Shown in pieces: positions 26,771 to 35,196 of a DNA stretch of 64,000 nt (the first letter of the stretch is position 1; each line of letters starts with the position of its first letter). The DNA is from Dinoroseobacter sp013215265 (GTDB lineage: Bacteria; Pseudomonadota; Alphaproteobacteria; Rhodobacterales; Rhodobacteraceae): assembly GCA_963691755.1 (NCBI GenBank), contig OY829366.1:2418001-2482000 (forward strand), written 5' to 3'. Under the pieces are notes generated by a model that was not told the origin of the DNA, made no database searches, and was given only the letters and a program-made list of their open reading frames with translations. The translations under genes were made by a program, and so were the position numbers.

Positions 26771-27664
26771 TTGGCGAAAAAACTGATGGCTTCAAGCCCC
26801 AACCAACACAACATCATCGCTGCCGCACTTTGGATGACAGGCGCCATTGCGTCTTTCACATCCATGGCGGTTGCTGGCCGCTCCGTGAGTGTTGCGCATG
26901 ATACGTTCGAAATCATGCTGTTCCGTTCGATCGTTGGGATCGCGATTGTGGGTTTTTTTGCCTCTTGGTTCGGTACGCTATCGCAGATATCCGCACAGCG
27001 ATTTGGGCTCCATCTGATCCGCAACATCAGTCACTTTGCCGGACAAAACCTGTGGTTCTACGCAATAACAGTGATCCCGCTCGCCCAGGTGTTTGCATTG
27101 GAGTTCACCTCACCGCTCTGGGTGATCGCACTGGCCACCGTGTTTCTTGGAGAGAAATTAAACCAAGCGAGGGCAATCGCGGCAGGTGTTGGGTTTATAG
27201 GTATCCTTATTGTCGCGCGTCCAGAAGCCAGCAATGTTGATCCCAACGTGATTATTGCGGCGCTTGCAGCTATCGGGTTCGCAGGCTCAGCAATCGCCAC
27301 CAAGATCCTGACCCGCACCGACACGATCACATGCATCCTGTTTTGGCTGACCGCGATGCAAGCGGTTTTCGGGTTGGTAATGGCAGGCTATGACGGCCAA
27401 ATCGCCCCACCCACGATGCAATCGCTGCCATGGCTGGTTCTGATTTCAATTGCAGGTTTGACCGCGCATTTTTGCCTGACCAAAGCGCTCATTCTCGCGC
27501 CCGCGTCCGTCGTGATGCCGATCGATTTCTTGCGCCTGCCGATCGTCGCGATTATCGGCATGATATTTTACGCGGAAGCGCTTGATTTCTGGGTGCTCTT
27601 TGGTGCCGCGCTGATCTTGGCGGCCAATTTCCACCTGATCCGCGTCGAAGCGCGCACACCGTGA
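26771..27664 (+). CDS. EamA/DMT-family transporter
   Basis: A 297-residue inner-membrane protein with about ten hydrophobic helices in two EamA repeats, the drug/metabolite transporter fold. Repeat 1 includes AALWMTGAIASFTSMAVAGRSVS and FALEFTSPLWVIALATVFLGEKL. Repeat 2 includes VIIAALAAIGFAGSAIATKILTRTD and PIDFLRLPIVAIIGMIFYAEAL. Substrate unknown. I take the TTG at 26771, 10 bases after GAAGGAAG; an ATG at 26786 is the alternative and would shorten it by five residues. Upstream is the AT-rich gap and downstream the porin-like pseudogene. Confidence 0.88.
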   Translation: MAKKLMASSPNQHNIIAAALWMTGAIASFTSMAVAGRSVSVAHDTFEIMLFRSIVGIAIVGFFASWFGTLSQISAQRFGLHLIRNISHFAGQNLWFYAITVIPLAQVFALEFTSPLWVIALATVFLGEKLNQARAIAAGVGFIGILIVARPEASNVDPNVIIAALAAIGFAGSAIATKILTRTDTITCILFWLTAMQAVFGLVMAGYDGQIAPPTMQSLPWLVLISIAGLTAHFCLTKALILAPASVVMPIDFLRLPIVAIIGMIFYAEALDFWVLFGAALILAANFHLIRVEARTP

Positions 27665-27857
27665 TGTGGCAAACGCGCTCCATATAATGTGTCAAAATGG
27701 CACCAGTTCTGCAGTGCAATTCGCGTGTCGTGAGTTGCAAACCGAAATGACGCTAAGTCATGAATTGACCAAAGCCTCCTTTTTTCCAAAATGTCACAAT
27801 AATTTTATGTCTGAACTGCGCAGAGACGCGGTTAGACTTTGAATGAGGGTGGAGACC

Positions 27858-28955
27858 ATGAAGAAATTTACCGCCGCAGCGGCAGCGCTGCTGACGAGCA
27901 CGGCCTTAGCACACGCAGGGGGCCTAGACCGTTCTGGACAGGGTGTTGGCGTAATTTACAAGGATGGCAACTGGGTCGAGCTTAGCTTTGGAAATGTAAA
28001 CCCTTCGGTATCTGGGGTTTACACTGGAGCTGGCAATGCCGCGTCCGGAGACATGGCTGAGAGCTACAATCAGCTTGGCGCTGCGATCAAGATGGATCTT
28101 GGCTCAAACTAGAGCGCAGCTCTGATTTTCGACCAGCCGTGGGGCGCAGATGTAAACTACGCGAATTCTGCGCTTCCACCTACCGCTGGTGTGCAAGCTG
28201 AACTGAATTCGACCGGTATCACTGCGTTGGCGCAGTACGAACTGAACGAAAATTTCAGTGTGCACGGCGGTATTCGCCAAAACACAATCGACATGAATAT
28301 TGCGCTCCCAGCGATTCCCGCGCTTTTTGGCGGTCCTGTCGCGGCGTACACGGCGACCGGCGCATCGAGCTCAGCAATGGGCTACGTGATCGGTGCGGCG
28401 TATGAGATCCCCGACATCGCACTTCGCGCAGCGATCACTTATTCTTCTGAAACGAACCATGATGTTGTGACCACTGAAAACGTGGGTGTAGGCGTTACGA
28501 CCACTCGGATCACTATGCCAAAATCGGTGAATTTCGATTTCCAGACTGGCGTCGCACCTGACACTCTGGCCATGTTTGGTGTAAGATACGTGAACTGGAC
28601 ATCAACTGTGATCGACCCTGCTGGCCACAGAGGACAACGCGGCACGGCGCTTCAAACCTATTCCGAAGACAGCTACACATTCTCTTTGGGAATGGCGCGT
28701 AGGTTCTCTGAAAGCTTCGCAGGATCGGCGACGTTGGGATGGGAGCGTCCGCAAGGGGGTGATTCTGGCAACCTTGCACCAACAGACGGAAATGTAAGTC
28801 TTTCTGTTGGGGGCGCATACACATTAGACAACATGGAGATCAGCGGTGGGATACGTTACGTGCGCATTGGCGACGCAACGACCGCAACCGCTGGCGCCCA
28901 GTTCAATGACAACTCAGCAATTGCGCTGGGATTGAAAGTCGGCTTCAACTTCTAA
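27858..28955 (+). pseudogene. OmpP1/FadL/TodX-family outer-membrane protein interrupted by an in-frame TAG
   Basis: A signal peptide (MKKFTAAAAALLTSTALAHAGG) is followed by a typical FadL-type beta-barrel start (GLDRSGQGVGVIYKDGNWVELSFGNVNPSVSG). After DLGSN the frame meets TAG at 28110-28112 and continues open in the same frame as SAALIFDQPWGADVNYANS, then 260 further residues to the final GLKVGFNF, a normal barrel end. The residues on either side of the amber codon fit the family without a gap; Leu (TTG to TAG) is the likely original. The full product would be about 365 residues and transport hydrophobic compounds. An internal start at 28191 would make only a partial barrel. GGTGGAG precedes the ATG. 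Confidence 0.8.
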
Positions 28956-28979
28956 GCCGACCAGAAGCAGGACTTGCTT

Positions 28980-29011
28980 CGGCACGCCCTATTGGCGTGC
29001 CGTTTCTTTTT
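28980..29011 (+). terminator. Intrinsic terminator after the FadL-type gene
   Basis: A perfect 9-bp stem (CGGCACGCC at 28980-28988 with GGCGTGCCG at 28994-29002) with a 5-base loop is followed by TTTCTTTTT. It lies 24 bases after the stop codon of the FadL-type gene, on the plus strand. Confidence 0.9.
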
Positions 29012-29063
29012 GACGCCCCCGCCCCGCTTTGTTACCCCGCGCTAAGACTTGGCGGAGACTTGC

Positions 29064-29936
29064 ATGTTGTACCCAAACGCCGGCGCCTGGCGCGACGCAC
29101 CTGAAAAACGGATCATGCTGTTTGCCATGTCCGGGCTTGGCAAGACCTATGTGTCCAACATGCTGCGTGAGGCTGGGACCTGGTTTCACTACAGTGTCGA
29201 TTACCGCATCGGTACCCGCTATATGGGCGAGCATATCGCCGATAATTTCAAACACGAAGCGATGCGTGTGCCGCTCTTGCGCGAGCTTCTTCTGTCGGAC
29301 TCGGTCTTTATCCAGTCTAACATCACCTTTGAAAACCTTGCGCCCTTGTCCACATACCTCGGCAAGCCCGGAAATCCCGAGCTGGGCGGCGTTCCTTTTA
29401 AAGAATATATGCGGCGCCAGGCCCTGCACAGGCAGGCCGAGATCAGCGCCATGCTGGACACGCGCCACTTCATCGCACGATCCAAAACACTCTATGACTA
29501 CGGGAATTTTGTGTGTGATTGCAGTGGGTCAATCTGCGAAGTTGTTAATCCGGATGATCCCAACGATCCGGTGCTTAATGCCCTAAGTGAAGATCTGTTG
29601 ATGGTCTGGATCAAAGGCGATGAGGATCATGCAGACGAACTTGCACGCCGTTTTGATCGGGATCCGAAGCCAATGTACTATCAACCCGCGTTTCTAGAGG
29701 CGAAATGGGCTGAATACCTCAACCAGAATGGCGTTGAGGAAAACGAGGTAGATCCAGATGCCTTTGTGCGATGGACCTATGCAGAAGCTCTCGCGCATCG
29801 CCAACCCCGCTATGCGGCTATGGCCCAGAACTGGGGCATTACGCTGGCTGCAGATGATGTCGCGGCCGTGCGAAGCGCAGAGGATATGATTACGCTGATT
29901 TCCCAAGCACTTGAAGCACATAGCGCCAGCACTTAA
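29064..29936 (+). CDS. P-loop ATPase/kinase-like protein of unknown function
   Basis: A 290-residue soluble protein with a Walker A motif near the N-terminus (MLFAMSGLGKTYVSNMLRE, residues about 19-37), so it probably binds ATP or GTP and folds like a nucleoside or shikimate kinase. Later landmarks are HYSVDYRIGTRYMGEHI, CDCSGSICEVVNPDDP and LMVWIKGDEDHADELARRFDRDPKPMYY. I have the impression that similar proteins occur beside metA in relatives, but I do not know a function. The ATG at 29064 follows CGGAG by 6 bases; a TTG at 29049 is less likely. It ends 43 bases before metA. Confidence 0.8.
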   Translation: MLYPNAGAWRDAPEKRIMLFAMSGLGKTYVSNMLREAGTWFHYSVDYRIGTRYMGEHIADNFKHEAMRVPLLRELLLSDSVFIQSNITFENLAPLSTYLGKPGNPELGGVPFKEYMRRQALHRQAEISAMLDTRHFIARSKTLYDYGNFVCDCSGSICEVVNPDDPNDPVLNALSEDLLMVWIKGDEDHADELARRFDRDPKPMYYQPAFLEAKWAEYLNQNGVEENEVDPDAFVRWTYAEALAHRQPRYAAMAQNWGITLAADDVAAVRSAEDMITLISQALEAHSAST

Positions 29937-29979
29937 ATCTTCATCTCATCTCATCTCATGTTGTTCTGAAAGAGCCTCG

Positions 29980-30900
29980 ATGCCTATTAAACTGCCATCT
30001 GATCTGCCTGCCTATTCCGTTCTATCGAGCGAGGGCGTGATGGTCATGGATGATCAGACGGCATCACGCCAGGACATTCGCCCTTTGAAAATCGCTCTGC
30101 TGAACCTGATGCCAAAGAAGATCCAGACAGAGACGCAATTCGCGCGCCTTATCGGGTCAACACCGCTCCAGATTGAGCTCAGCTTGATCCGGATGAGCGA
30201 GCATCAGACGAAAAACACCACCGCCGCGCATATGGAAGCCTTTTACCAGCCGTTTTCAGACGTACGAGATCAGAAGTTTGACGGTCTGATCATCACGGGC
30301 GCGCCGATCGAGCACCTACCCTTCGAAGATGTCACCTATTGGGACGAGCTGCGCGAGGTAATGGACTGGACCCAGACCAATGTACATTCGACCTTTGGTG
30401 TGTGTTGGGGTGGGATGGCGATGATCCACCACCTTCATGGGGTCGAAAAGCATATGCTGGACGCCAAAGCGTTTGGATGTTTCCGTCATCAAAACCTTCA
30501 ACCGTCATCTCCTTTGCTGAATGGGTTTTCAGATGACTTGCTGATCCCCGTTAGCCGTTGGACTGAGATGCGTGAAGATGAGATTAACGCCAGATCCGGC
30601 TTGAAGATCCTGCTGGGATCACAGGAAGTCGGACCTTGTCTGGTGGAAGATACAGATCATAATTCTTTATATATTTTCAATCACTTCGAATACGATTCTC
30701 ATACTTTGAAGGAAGAATATGATCGTGATGTGGCCGCTGATGCCGAAATCTCTATCCCTGTGAACTACTATCCCGATAACGATCCCGCGCGTGAACCAAC
30801 AAATCGCTGGAGAAGTCACGCACACCTCCTATATGGCAACTGGATTAATCAGATTTATCAGACAACGCCATATGACTTGGACACTATCGGGACGCGTTAA
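29980..30900 (+). CDS. metA: Homoserine O-acetyltransferase of the MetA family
   Basis: First committed step of methionine synthesis: acylates homoserine. A 306-residue MetA-fold enzyme with nucleophile Cys142 (GVCWGG), His235 and Glu237 (NHFEYD). Position 111 is Glu (ITGAPIEHL). In this family Glu111 goes with acetyl-CoA and Gly111 with succinyl-CoA, so acetyl transfer is predicted despite the usual succinyltransferase name. The start at 29980 (MPIKLPSDLPAYSVL) is canonical; the ribosome site is weak (AAAGAG). A four-fold TCATC-type pentanucleotide repeat lies at 29941-29960. The 3' end overlaps the start of the hydrolase frame by about 29 bases. Confidence 0.95.
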   Translation: MPIKLPSDLPAYSVLSSEGVMVMDDQTASRQDIRPLKIALLNLMPKKIQTETQFARLIGSTPLQIELSLIRMSEHQTKNTTAAHMEAFYQPFSDVRDQKFDGLIITGAPIEHLPFEDVTYWDELREVMDWTQTNVHSTFGVCWGGMAMIHHLHGVEKHMLDAKAFGCFRHQNLQPSSPLLNGFSDDLLIPVSRWTEMREDEINARSGLKILLGSQEVGPCLVEDTDHNSLYIFNHFEYDSHTLKEEYDRDVAADAEISIPVNYYPDNDPAREPTNRWRSHAHLLYGNWINQIYQTTPYDLDTIGTR

Positions 30901-32785
30901 AAAAGGCGCATTATTGGGGGTTCTGGCCTTGACCGTATTTACAGGTGCAAAAGCCCTTAGCCCCTCAACTTCTGGTACTTTAACCCCCCCGATCGGATCA
31001 TTCGTTTCAGTGAATGGGAAGCGGGTACATTACCACCTGTCTGGTCCGGAAGACGCGCCTGCCGTGGTTTTGATCCATGGCGCATCGGGAAACTTGCGAG
31101 ACTTCACATTCAGTCTTGCCCCAGAATTATCCAAAGACTTTAGTGTTTTAGTCTTTGACCGCCCTGGTCTGGGATATTCTGAGACGCTGCATTCTGATGG
31201 AGAGTCCCCGCAGGAACAAGCAAGACACTTGGCAGACGCCACAATGAAGATTGGCGTTCAAAATCCTGTTATTGTTGGCCATTCTTATGGTGCTTCTGTT
31301 GCCATGGCGTGGGCCCTAGAACGTCCAGATCAGGCTGCAGGGCTGGTGTCGCTTGGTGGAGTACTCAATCCATGGCCCGGTGGACTTGGCGCTTGGTATG
31401 ACGTCACGGGCAGTTGGTTAGGCGGGATCACAATCGTGCCTTTGATTGCTACTTTTGCAACAAAAGCGATGGCGGAAAGGTCTGTATCATCGATTTTTGA
31501 GCCTGATCCCGTTCCGGATGGCTATCTTGAGTATGTCGGATCCGATCTCACACTGCGCAGTCAGGTCCTACGCACGAATGCGCGGCAGGTCGGTGGATTA
31601 AGACCGTATATATCTGAAATGTCTGAACAATACGATCGCTTGGAGCTGCCCATTGAAGCTATACATGGAACAGAAGACACAATCGTGCCCTTGGCGATTC
31701 ACGCACAGCCCCTCTCAGAGCGTCTGACAAACGTAAACCTGACTGTTCTCGACAGTGTTGGACATATGCCACATCACGCAGACCCAGGCGCTGCAATCGC
31801 AGCGATAAACCGAGCGTCACATCGCGCTGGATTGCGTGATCAGGGCCAAACGCGCTACGAACGGGTATCACGACCAGTTACAAGGGAACCCGAAATGGAT
31901 TTGCCATTTGACGGGGCAATTAGTGCCTATTTTGAGAGCGATGCAGCCAGCGAGCTGCGAACCGCTATCCATTCGGCACGTAAAGGCCATCCCATTTCGC
32001 CGGATTACCCATATAGCGAAAAATTAGATCGCAAAGCTTATGAACGCGATCTCGAAAACCTGCAGATTGAATTGGTTAAGTTGTTGGCTTGGGTCAAGGA
32101 AAGCGGAGCCCGCATCTGCGTCGTGTTTGAAGGTCGAGATGCAGCTGGAAAAGGCGGTACAATCAAGCGGTTTCGAGAATATCTTAATCCAAGGAGTGCG
32201 AAAGTCGTTGCACTTTCCAAACCCACAGATCGTGAAACGCGCGAGTGGTATTTTCAGCGTTATGTTCAGCATCTCCCCGCAGCTGGTGAGATCGTTTTCT
32301 TTGATCGCTCTTGGTATAATCGCGGTGTCGTCGAAGACGTTTTCGAATTCTGTACGCCCGCGCAAAGATTGAAATTTTTCGAACAAGCCCCTGAATTTGA
32401 ACGGATGTTGATAAGTGAGGGTATCCATCTGATCAAGATTTGGCTAACGGTCGGTCAGGCCGAACAACTAGATCGCTTAATGGATCGCGAAAAAGATCCA
32501 CTCAAACAGTGGAAAATCAGTTGGATCGACGTCGAAGGCTTGAAACGCTGGGATGCGTACACGCGCGCTATCTCGGAAACGCTGGAACGCACACATACCG
32601 CTCACGCGCCCTGGACTGTCATACGCAGTGACGACAAGAAACGTGCACGCTTGTCTGCAATTCGACAGGTCTTGTCACAGATCAATTACACCCATAAAAA
32701 CAACACCGTGGTAGGAAAACCTGATCCTTTGATTTGCGGCGGTCTGGAATTGTGGACTGAAGAACCCAACGGCCCGAATGCCTAA
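30872..32785 (+). CDS. Alpha/beta-hydrolase joined in frame to polyphosphate kinase 2 (PPK2)
   Basis: One uninterrupted frame with two enzyme modules. Residues about 1-30 hold a signal-anchor-like helix (KKGALLGVLALTVFTGAKAL). Residues about 40-310 are an alpha/beta-hydrolase: oxyanion region LIHGASGN, nucleophile Ser138 in VGHSYGAS, acid Asp in HGTEDTIVPL, His in SVGHMPHH. After a polar linker, residues 342-637 are a complete PPK2: MDLPFDGAISAYF, Walker A FEGRDAAGKGGTIKRF, VALSKPTDRETREWYFQRYVQHLPA, FFDRSWYNRG. PPK2 uses polyphosphate to phosphorylate nucleotides. An internal ATG at 31895 with AAGGGA 7 bases upstream matches the usual PPK2 start, so separate PPK2 may also be made. The hydrolase start (30872, or 30833) is uncertain and lacks a good ribosome site. 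Confidence 0.85.
   Translation: MTWTLSGRVKKGALLGVLALTVFTGAKALSPSTSGTLTPPIGSFVSVNGKRVHYHLSGPEDAPAVVLIHGASGNLRDFTFSLAPELSKDFSVLVFDRPGLGYSETLHSDGESPQEQARHLADATMKIGVQNPVIVGHSYGASVAMAWALERPDQAAGLVSLGGVLNPWPGGLGAWYDVTGSWLGGITIVPLIATFATKAMAERSVSSIFEPDPVPDGYLEYVGSDLTLRSQVLRTNARQVGGLRPYISEMSEQYDRLELPIEAIHGTEDTIVPLAIHAQPLSERLTNVNLTVLDSVGHMPHHADPGAAIAAINRASHRAGLRDQGQTRYERVSRPVTREPEMDLPFDGAISAYFESDAASELRTAIHSARKGHPISPDYPYSEKLDRKAYERDLENLQIELVKLLAWVKESGARICVVFEGRDAAGKGGTIKRFREYLNPRSAKVVALSKPTDRETREWYFQRYVQHLPAAGEIVFFDRSWYNRGVVEDVFEFCTPAQRLKFFEQAPEFERMLISEGIHLIKIWLTVGQAEQLDRLMDREKDPLKQWKISWIDVEGLKRWDAYTRAISETLERTHTAHAPWTVIRSDDKKRARLSAIRQVLSQINYTHKNNTVVGKPDPLICGGLELWTEEPNGPNA
31882..31897 (+). promoter_or_regulatory. 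Internal ribosome binding site and ATG for stand-alone PPK2
   Basis: AAGGGA (31882-31887) lies 7 bases before an in-frame ATG (31895-31897) whose product begins exactly where PPK2 proteins normally begin. There is no stop codon between the hydrolase module and this ATG, so the site could yield a separate 296-residue PPK2 from the same frame. Confidence 0.6.
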
Positions 32786-33392
32786 GCGCGGATACCACCA
32801 CGGCAACCTTCGTCAGGCATTGGTTGAAGCAGCTTTAACCTTAATTGAAGCGAAGGGCCCAACCGGCTTTACACTTTCAGAGGCCGCTAAAAGCGCGGGC
32901 GTGACACCTGCAGCTGTTTATCGCCATTTTTCTGGCCGCGATGAGTTGATCGCGGAAGTCGCACTACAAGGACATCGAATTTTCGCAGATCTGATGGGCT
33001 TTGCATATGACAATGGTGGGCCATCCCCACTTTCTGCATTCGAATCAACCGGACGCGCCTACCTCGCATTCGCACGCAAGCACCCAGGTCACTATATGGC
33101 GATGTTCGAAAGTGGCATCTCGATCAATGCAAATCCCGAACTCGCGGCTGCAGCCGCAAAGTCATCTGCGATTTTGGAGCGCGCAGCCGCTGCACTTTCC
33201 GAACAATTGCCCCCAGAGAAGCGTCCACCGGCCGCAATGTTCTCTGCACATATCTGGGCCATGAGCCATGGCGTGGTGGAGCTTTATGCCCGAGGCGCAC
33301 CGGGCGCCAAGGCGCCATTTCCGCCCGAAGATCTGTTGGAGACCGGCATTGGGATCTACCTTCGCGGGCTCGGACTTTTACCCCAAGACTAG
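32778..33392 (+). CDS. TetR/AcrR-family transcriptional regulator
   Basis: A 204-residue repressor-type protein. The N-terminal helix-turn-helix is typical (RGYHHGNLRQALVEAALTLIE, then FTLSEAAKSAGVTPAAVYRHFSGRDELIAEVA). The C-terminal ligand domain (residues about 80-200, including FARKHPGHYMAMFESG and AHIWAMSHGVVELYARG) resembles the WHG/TetR_C_33 group. It overlaps the end of the PPK2 frame by 8 bases and is therefore its operon partner, likely controlling the operon or nearby genes. Inducer unknown. The AT-rich gap begins right after its stop. Confidence 0.92.
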   Translation: MPKRGYHHGNLRQALVEAALTLIEAKGPTGFTLSEAAKSAGVTPAAVYRHFSGRDELIAEVALQGHRIFADLMGFAYDNGGPSPLSAFESTGRAYLAFARKHPGHYMAMFESGISINANPELAAAAAKSSAILERAAAALSEQLPPEKRPPAAMFSAHIWAMSHGVVELYARGAPGAKAPFPPEDLLETGIGIYLRGLGLLPQD

Positions 33393-34180
33393 TGACTATT
33401 TCCTGGAATGAACGGTACAAGTTTGCTTTTAAGCCACTGTGAGAATCCTTCTTTCTTAAAGCACATTATGACTTGTTAAGCATTGATTTATATCAGTATT
33501 TTATGATAAATTAATGTAGTAAAAGAATTTTATTTTTAGTACCTGATGTAGGTTACGAGAAAAATTTAATTTTTCACTTTAAGATGAAGAACGTCCGATA
33601 AGAGAAATTCCACAGTTGGGGATATTCGAATTAGACTATAACTTTTCTTGGAGAATTTTTCTCAACCTACAACACAGTTGCCAGTGCCAGTTCTAAGTTA
33701 TCCACGCAGATTGGCAGCGCCTCAGTCCGGCGCTTACGCTTGTCGTTTTTCAACTATCAACAGTAAATATCATAAGATACGTCACCCAACGCATACTTCA
33801 TGCGTGAAATACGACATGTTCGAAAGAGACAACCAATTTCCACTGTGAACCTTTGTTTCTCGGTTCAGAAATTCATTTATTCACCCCGAAAAATGCTGAA
33901 TAACTCGTTCAGGGTAGGTATGGCTCGTGGTGCCAGGCCAGTTTTCCACATATAGTATATATCTTACGATAGTTTGTACCATTTAAAGTTATCAGCATAT
34001 CGTTCGGTTAAAGAAGTGGCCGCATAGATAATCCTTGCAGGTATCGAACATAACTGTGGGTAGACCTGTGAACTAACCAAATTCTTGCATGTCTTGGTCT
34101 ATCTGGACGGACAGCTATGAAGTGACGCTACGCATCCTCTTAGAAACACACTGGGAAGACGCAAAAAGTCCTTTCGAACA
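33393..34180. other. Gene-free AT-rich interval with DnaA-box-like 9-mers
   Basis: Nearly 800 bases with no convincing gene. Composition is clearly more AT-rich than the flanks. Near-matches to the DnaA box TTATCCACA are TTATCCACG (33698-33706) and TTTTCCACA (33942-33950), each one base off, with weaker ones at 33606-33614 and, reversed, at 34055-34063. The longest open frame (33648-33848) has no ribosome site or recognisable protein. No repeats or tRNA were found. It may hold an untranslated RNA, promoter region or insertion remnant; an origin role is speculative. Confidence 0.5.
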
Positions 34181-34216
34181 AAAACGAAAAAACCGCGCCT
34201 GTTTCCAGGCGCGGTT
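34181..34216 (-). terminator. Intrinsic terminator of the rplM-rpsI operon
   Basis: A perfect 11-bp stem (34191-34201 with 34206-34216, AACCGCGCCTG and its complement) closes a four-base loop that reads GAAA on the minus strand, and is followed on that strand by TTTTTTCGTTTTTG. It begins 24 bases after the rpsI stop. Confidence 0.93.
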
Positions 34217-34240
34217 CTGATTTTGAAGTGGACTGCGGGT

Positions 34241-34729
34241 TTAACGCTTGGAGAACTGGAAGCTCCGGCGCGCCTTCCGCTTACCAAATTTCTTACGCTC
34301 AACAACGCGGCTGTCACGGGTCAGGAAGCCAGCAGTTTTCAGAGCACCACGCAGCGAAGGCTCATACAACTGAAGCGCTTTGGAAATCCCATGGCGAACA
34401 GCGCCCGCCTGCCCCGACAAGCCACCGCCTTTGACGGTTGCCATAACGTCAAATTCACCTTCAACGCCCGCAACCTGAAACGGCTGGCGCAGGATCATCT
34501 GCAGAACAGGACGTGCAAAGTATGTTTCATACTCTTTCCCGTTCACGGTCATTTTGCCGGACCCAGGACGGATCCAAACGCGGGCCACGGCATCTTTCCG
34601 CTTTCCGGTTGCATAAGAACGGCCAAGTTCGTCCCGAACAGGTTCAGCCGAAGTTGCGATTGCTGCAACGGCTTCAACGCCACCAACGGCCTCCTGAAGA
34701 TCGTCCAGGCTTTTGATATCGTCAGACAT
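34241..34729 (-). CDS. rpsI: 30S ribosomal protein S9
   Basis: A 162-residue small-subunit protein whose C-terminal tail reaches the P-site tRNA. The core begins at SYATGKRKDAVARVWIRPGSGKMTVNG and ends with the conserved KKFGKRKARRSFQFSKR. An acidic N-terminal extension of about 35 residues (MSDDIKSLDDLQEAVGG...) makes it longer than the E. coli protein, as is usual in alphaproteobacteria. It starts 5 bases after the rplM stop. Confidence 0.98.
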   Translation of the reverse strand: MSDDIKSLDDLQEAVGGVEAVAAIATSAEPVRDELGRSYATGKRKDAVARVWIRPGSGKMTVNGKEYETYFARPVLQMILRQPFQVAGVEGEFDVMATVKGGGLSGQAGAVRHGISKALQLYEPSLRGALKTAGFLTRDSRVVERKKFGKRKARRSFQFSKR

Positions 34730-34734
34730 GTCGA

Positions 34735-35196
34735 TCAGCTCCGCGTGTTCTTCGAGTTCATCGAGGCCACATCAACCACTTCGGGCTGCTGGGCTTCGTG
34801 GGGGTGTTCTGCGCCGGCATAAACGCGCAGGTTTGTCATCTGGCGACGCGACAGCGGACCACCAGGCAACATGCGTTGGACCGCTTTGGTCACAACACGT
34901 TCCGGGAATTCACCTTCAAGGATCTGACCTGCAGTGCGCGACTTGATCCCGCCGGGGTGACCCGTGTGGCGATAGTAGATTTTGTCCGAACGCTTGTTGC
35001 CGGTCAGCTGAATTTTTCCAGCGTTGATCACGATCACGTTGTCGCCCATGTCCATGTGCGGCGTGAAAGATGCTTTATGCTTGCCACGAAGGCGCATGGC
35101 GACGATCGACGCAAGGCGGCCCAGCACGACGCCTTCGGCATCGATGATGATCCACTTCTTATCGATATCCGCCGGTTTTGCGGTATAGGTTTTCAT
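34735..35196 (-). CDS. rplM: 50S ribosomal protein L13
   Basis: A 153-residue early-assembly protein of the large subunit. Signatures: MKTYTAKPADIDKKWIIIDAEGVVLGRLAS, GDNVIVINAGKIQLTGNK, YYRHTGHPGG and MLPGGPLSRRQMTNLRVYAGAEHPHEAQQPE. The C-terminal stretch after QQPEVVDVASMNSKNTRS is slightly longer than in E. coli. First gene of the rplM-rpsI operon; AGGAAG precedes the ATG closely. The promoter should lie within 35197-35450. Confidence 0.98.
   Translation of the reverse strand: MKTYTAKPADIDKKWIIIDAEGVVLGRLASIVAMRLRGKHKASFTPHMDMGDNVIVINAGKIQLTGNKRSDKIYYRHTGHPGGIKSRTAGQILEGEFPERVVTKAVQRMLPGGPLSRRQMTNLRVYAGAEHPHEAQQPEVVDVASMNSKNTRS

Noticed and set aside
28110..28112. Pyrrolysine or other programmed amber read-through, suggested by the nearby MttB homologue
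   Set aside because: MttB here has no internal TAG, no pyl genes are visible, and a porin would not be expected to use pyrrolysine.
29937..29979. SAM-II riboswitch upstream of metA
   Set aside because: Only 43 bases separate metA from the preceding gene and the conserved SAM-II segments are absent.
33648..33848. 66-residue open frame in the AT-rich gap
   Set aside because: No ribosome site, no recognisable motif, and composition unlike coding sequence.
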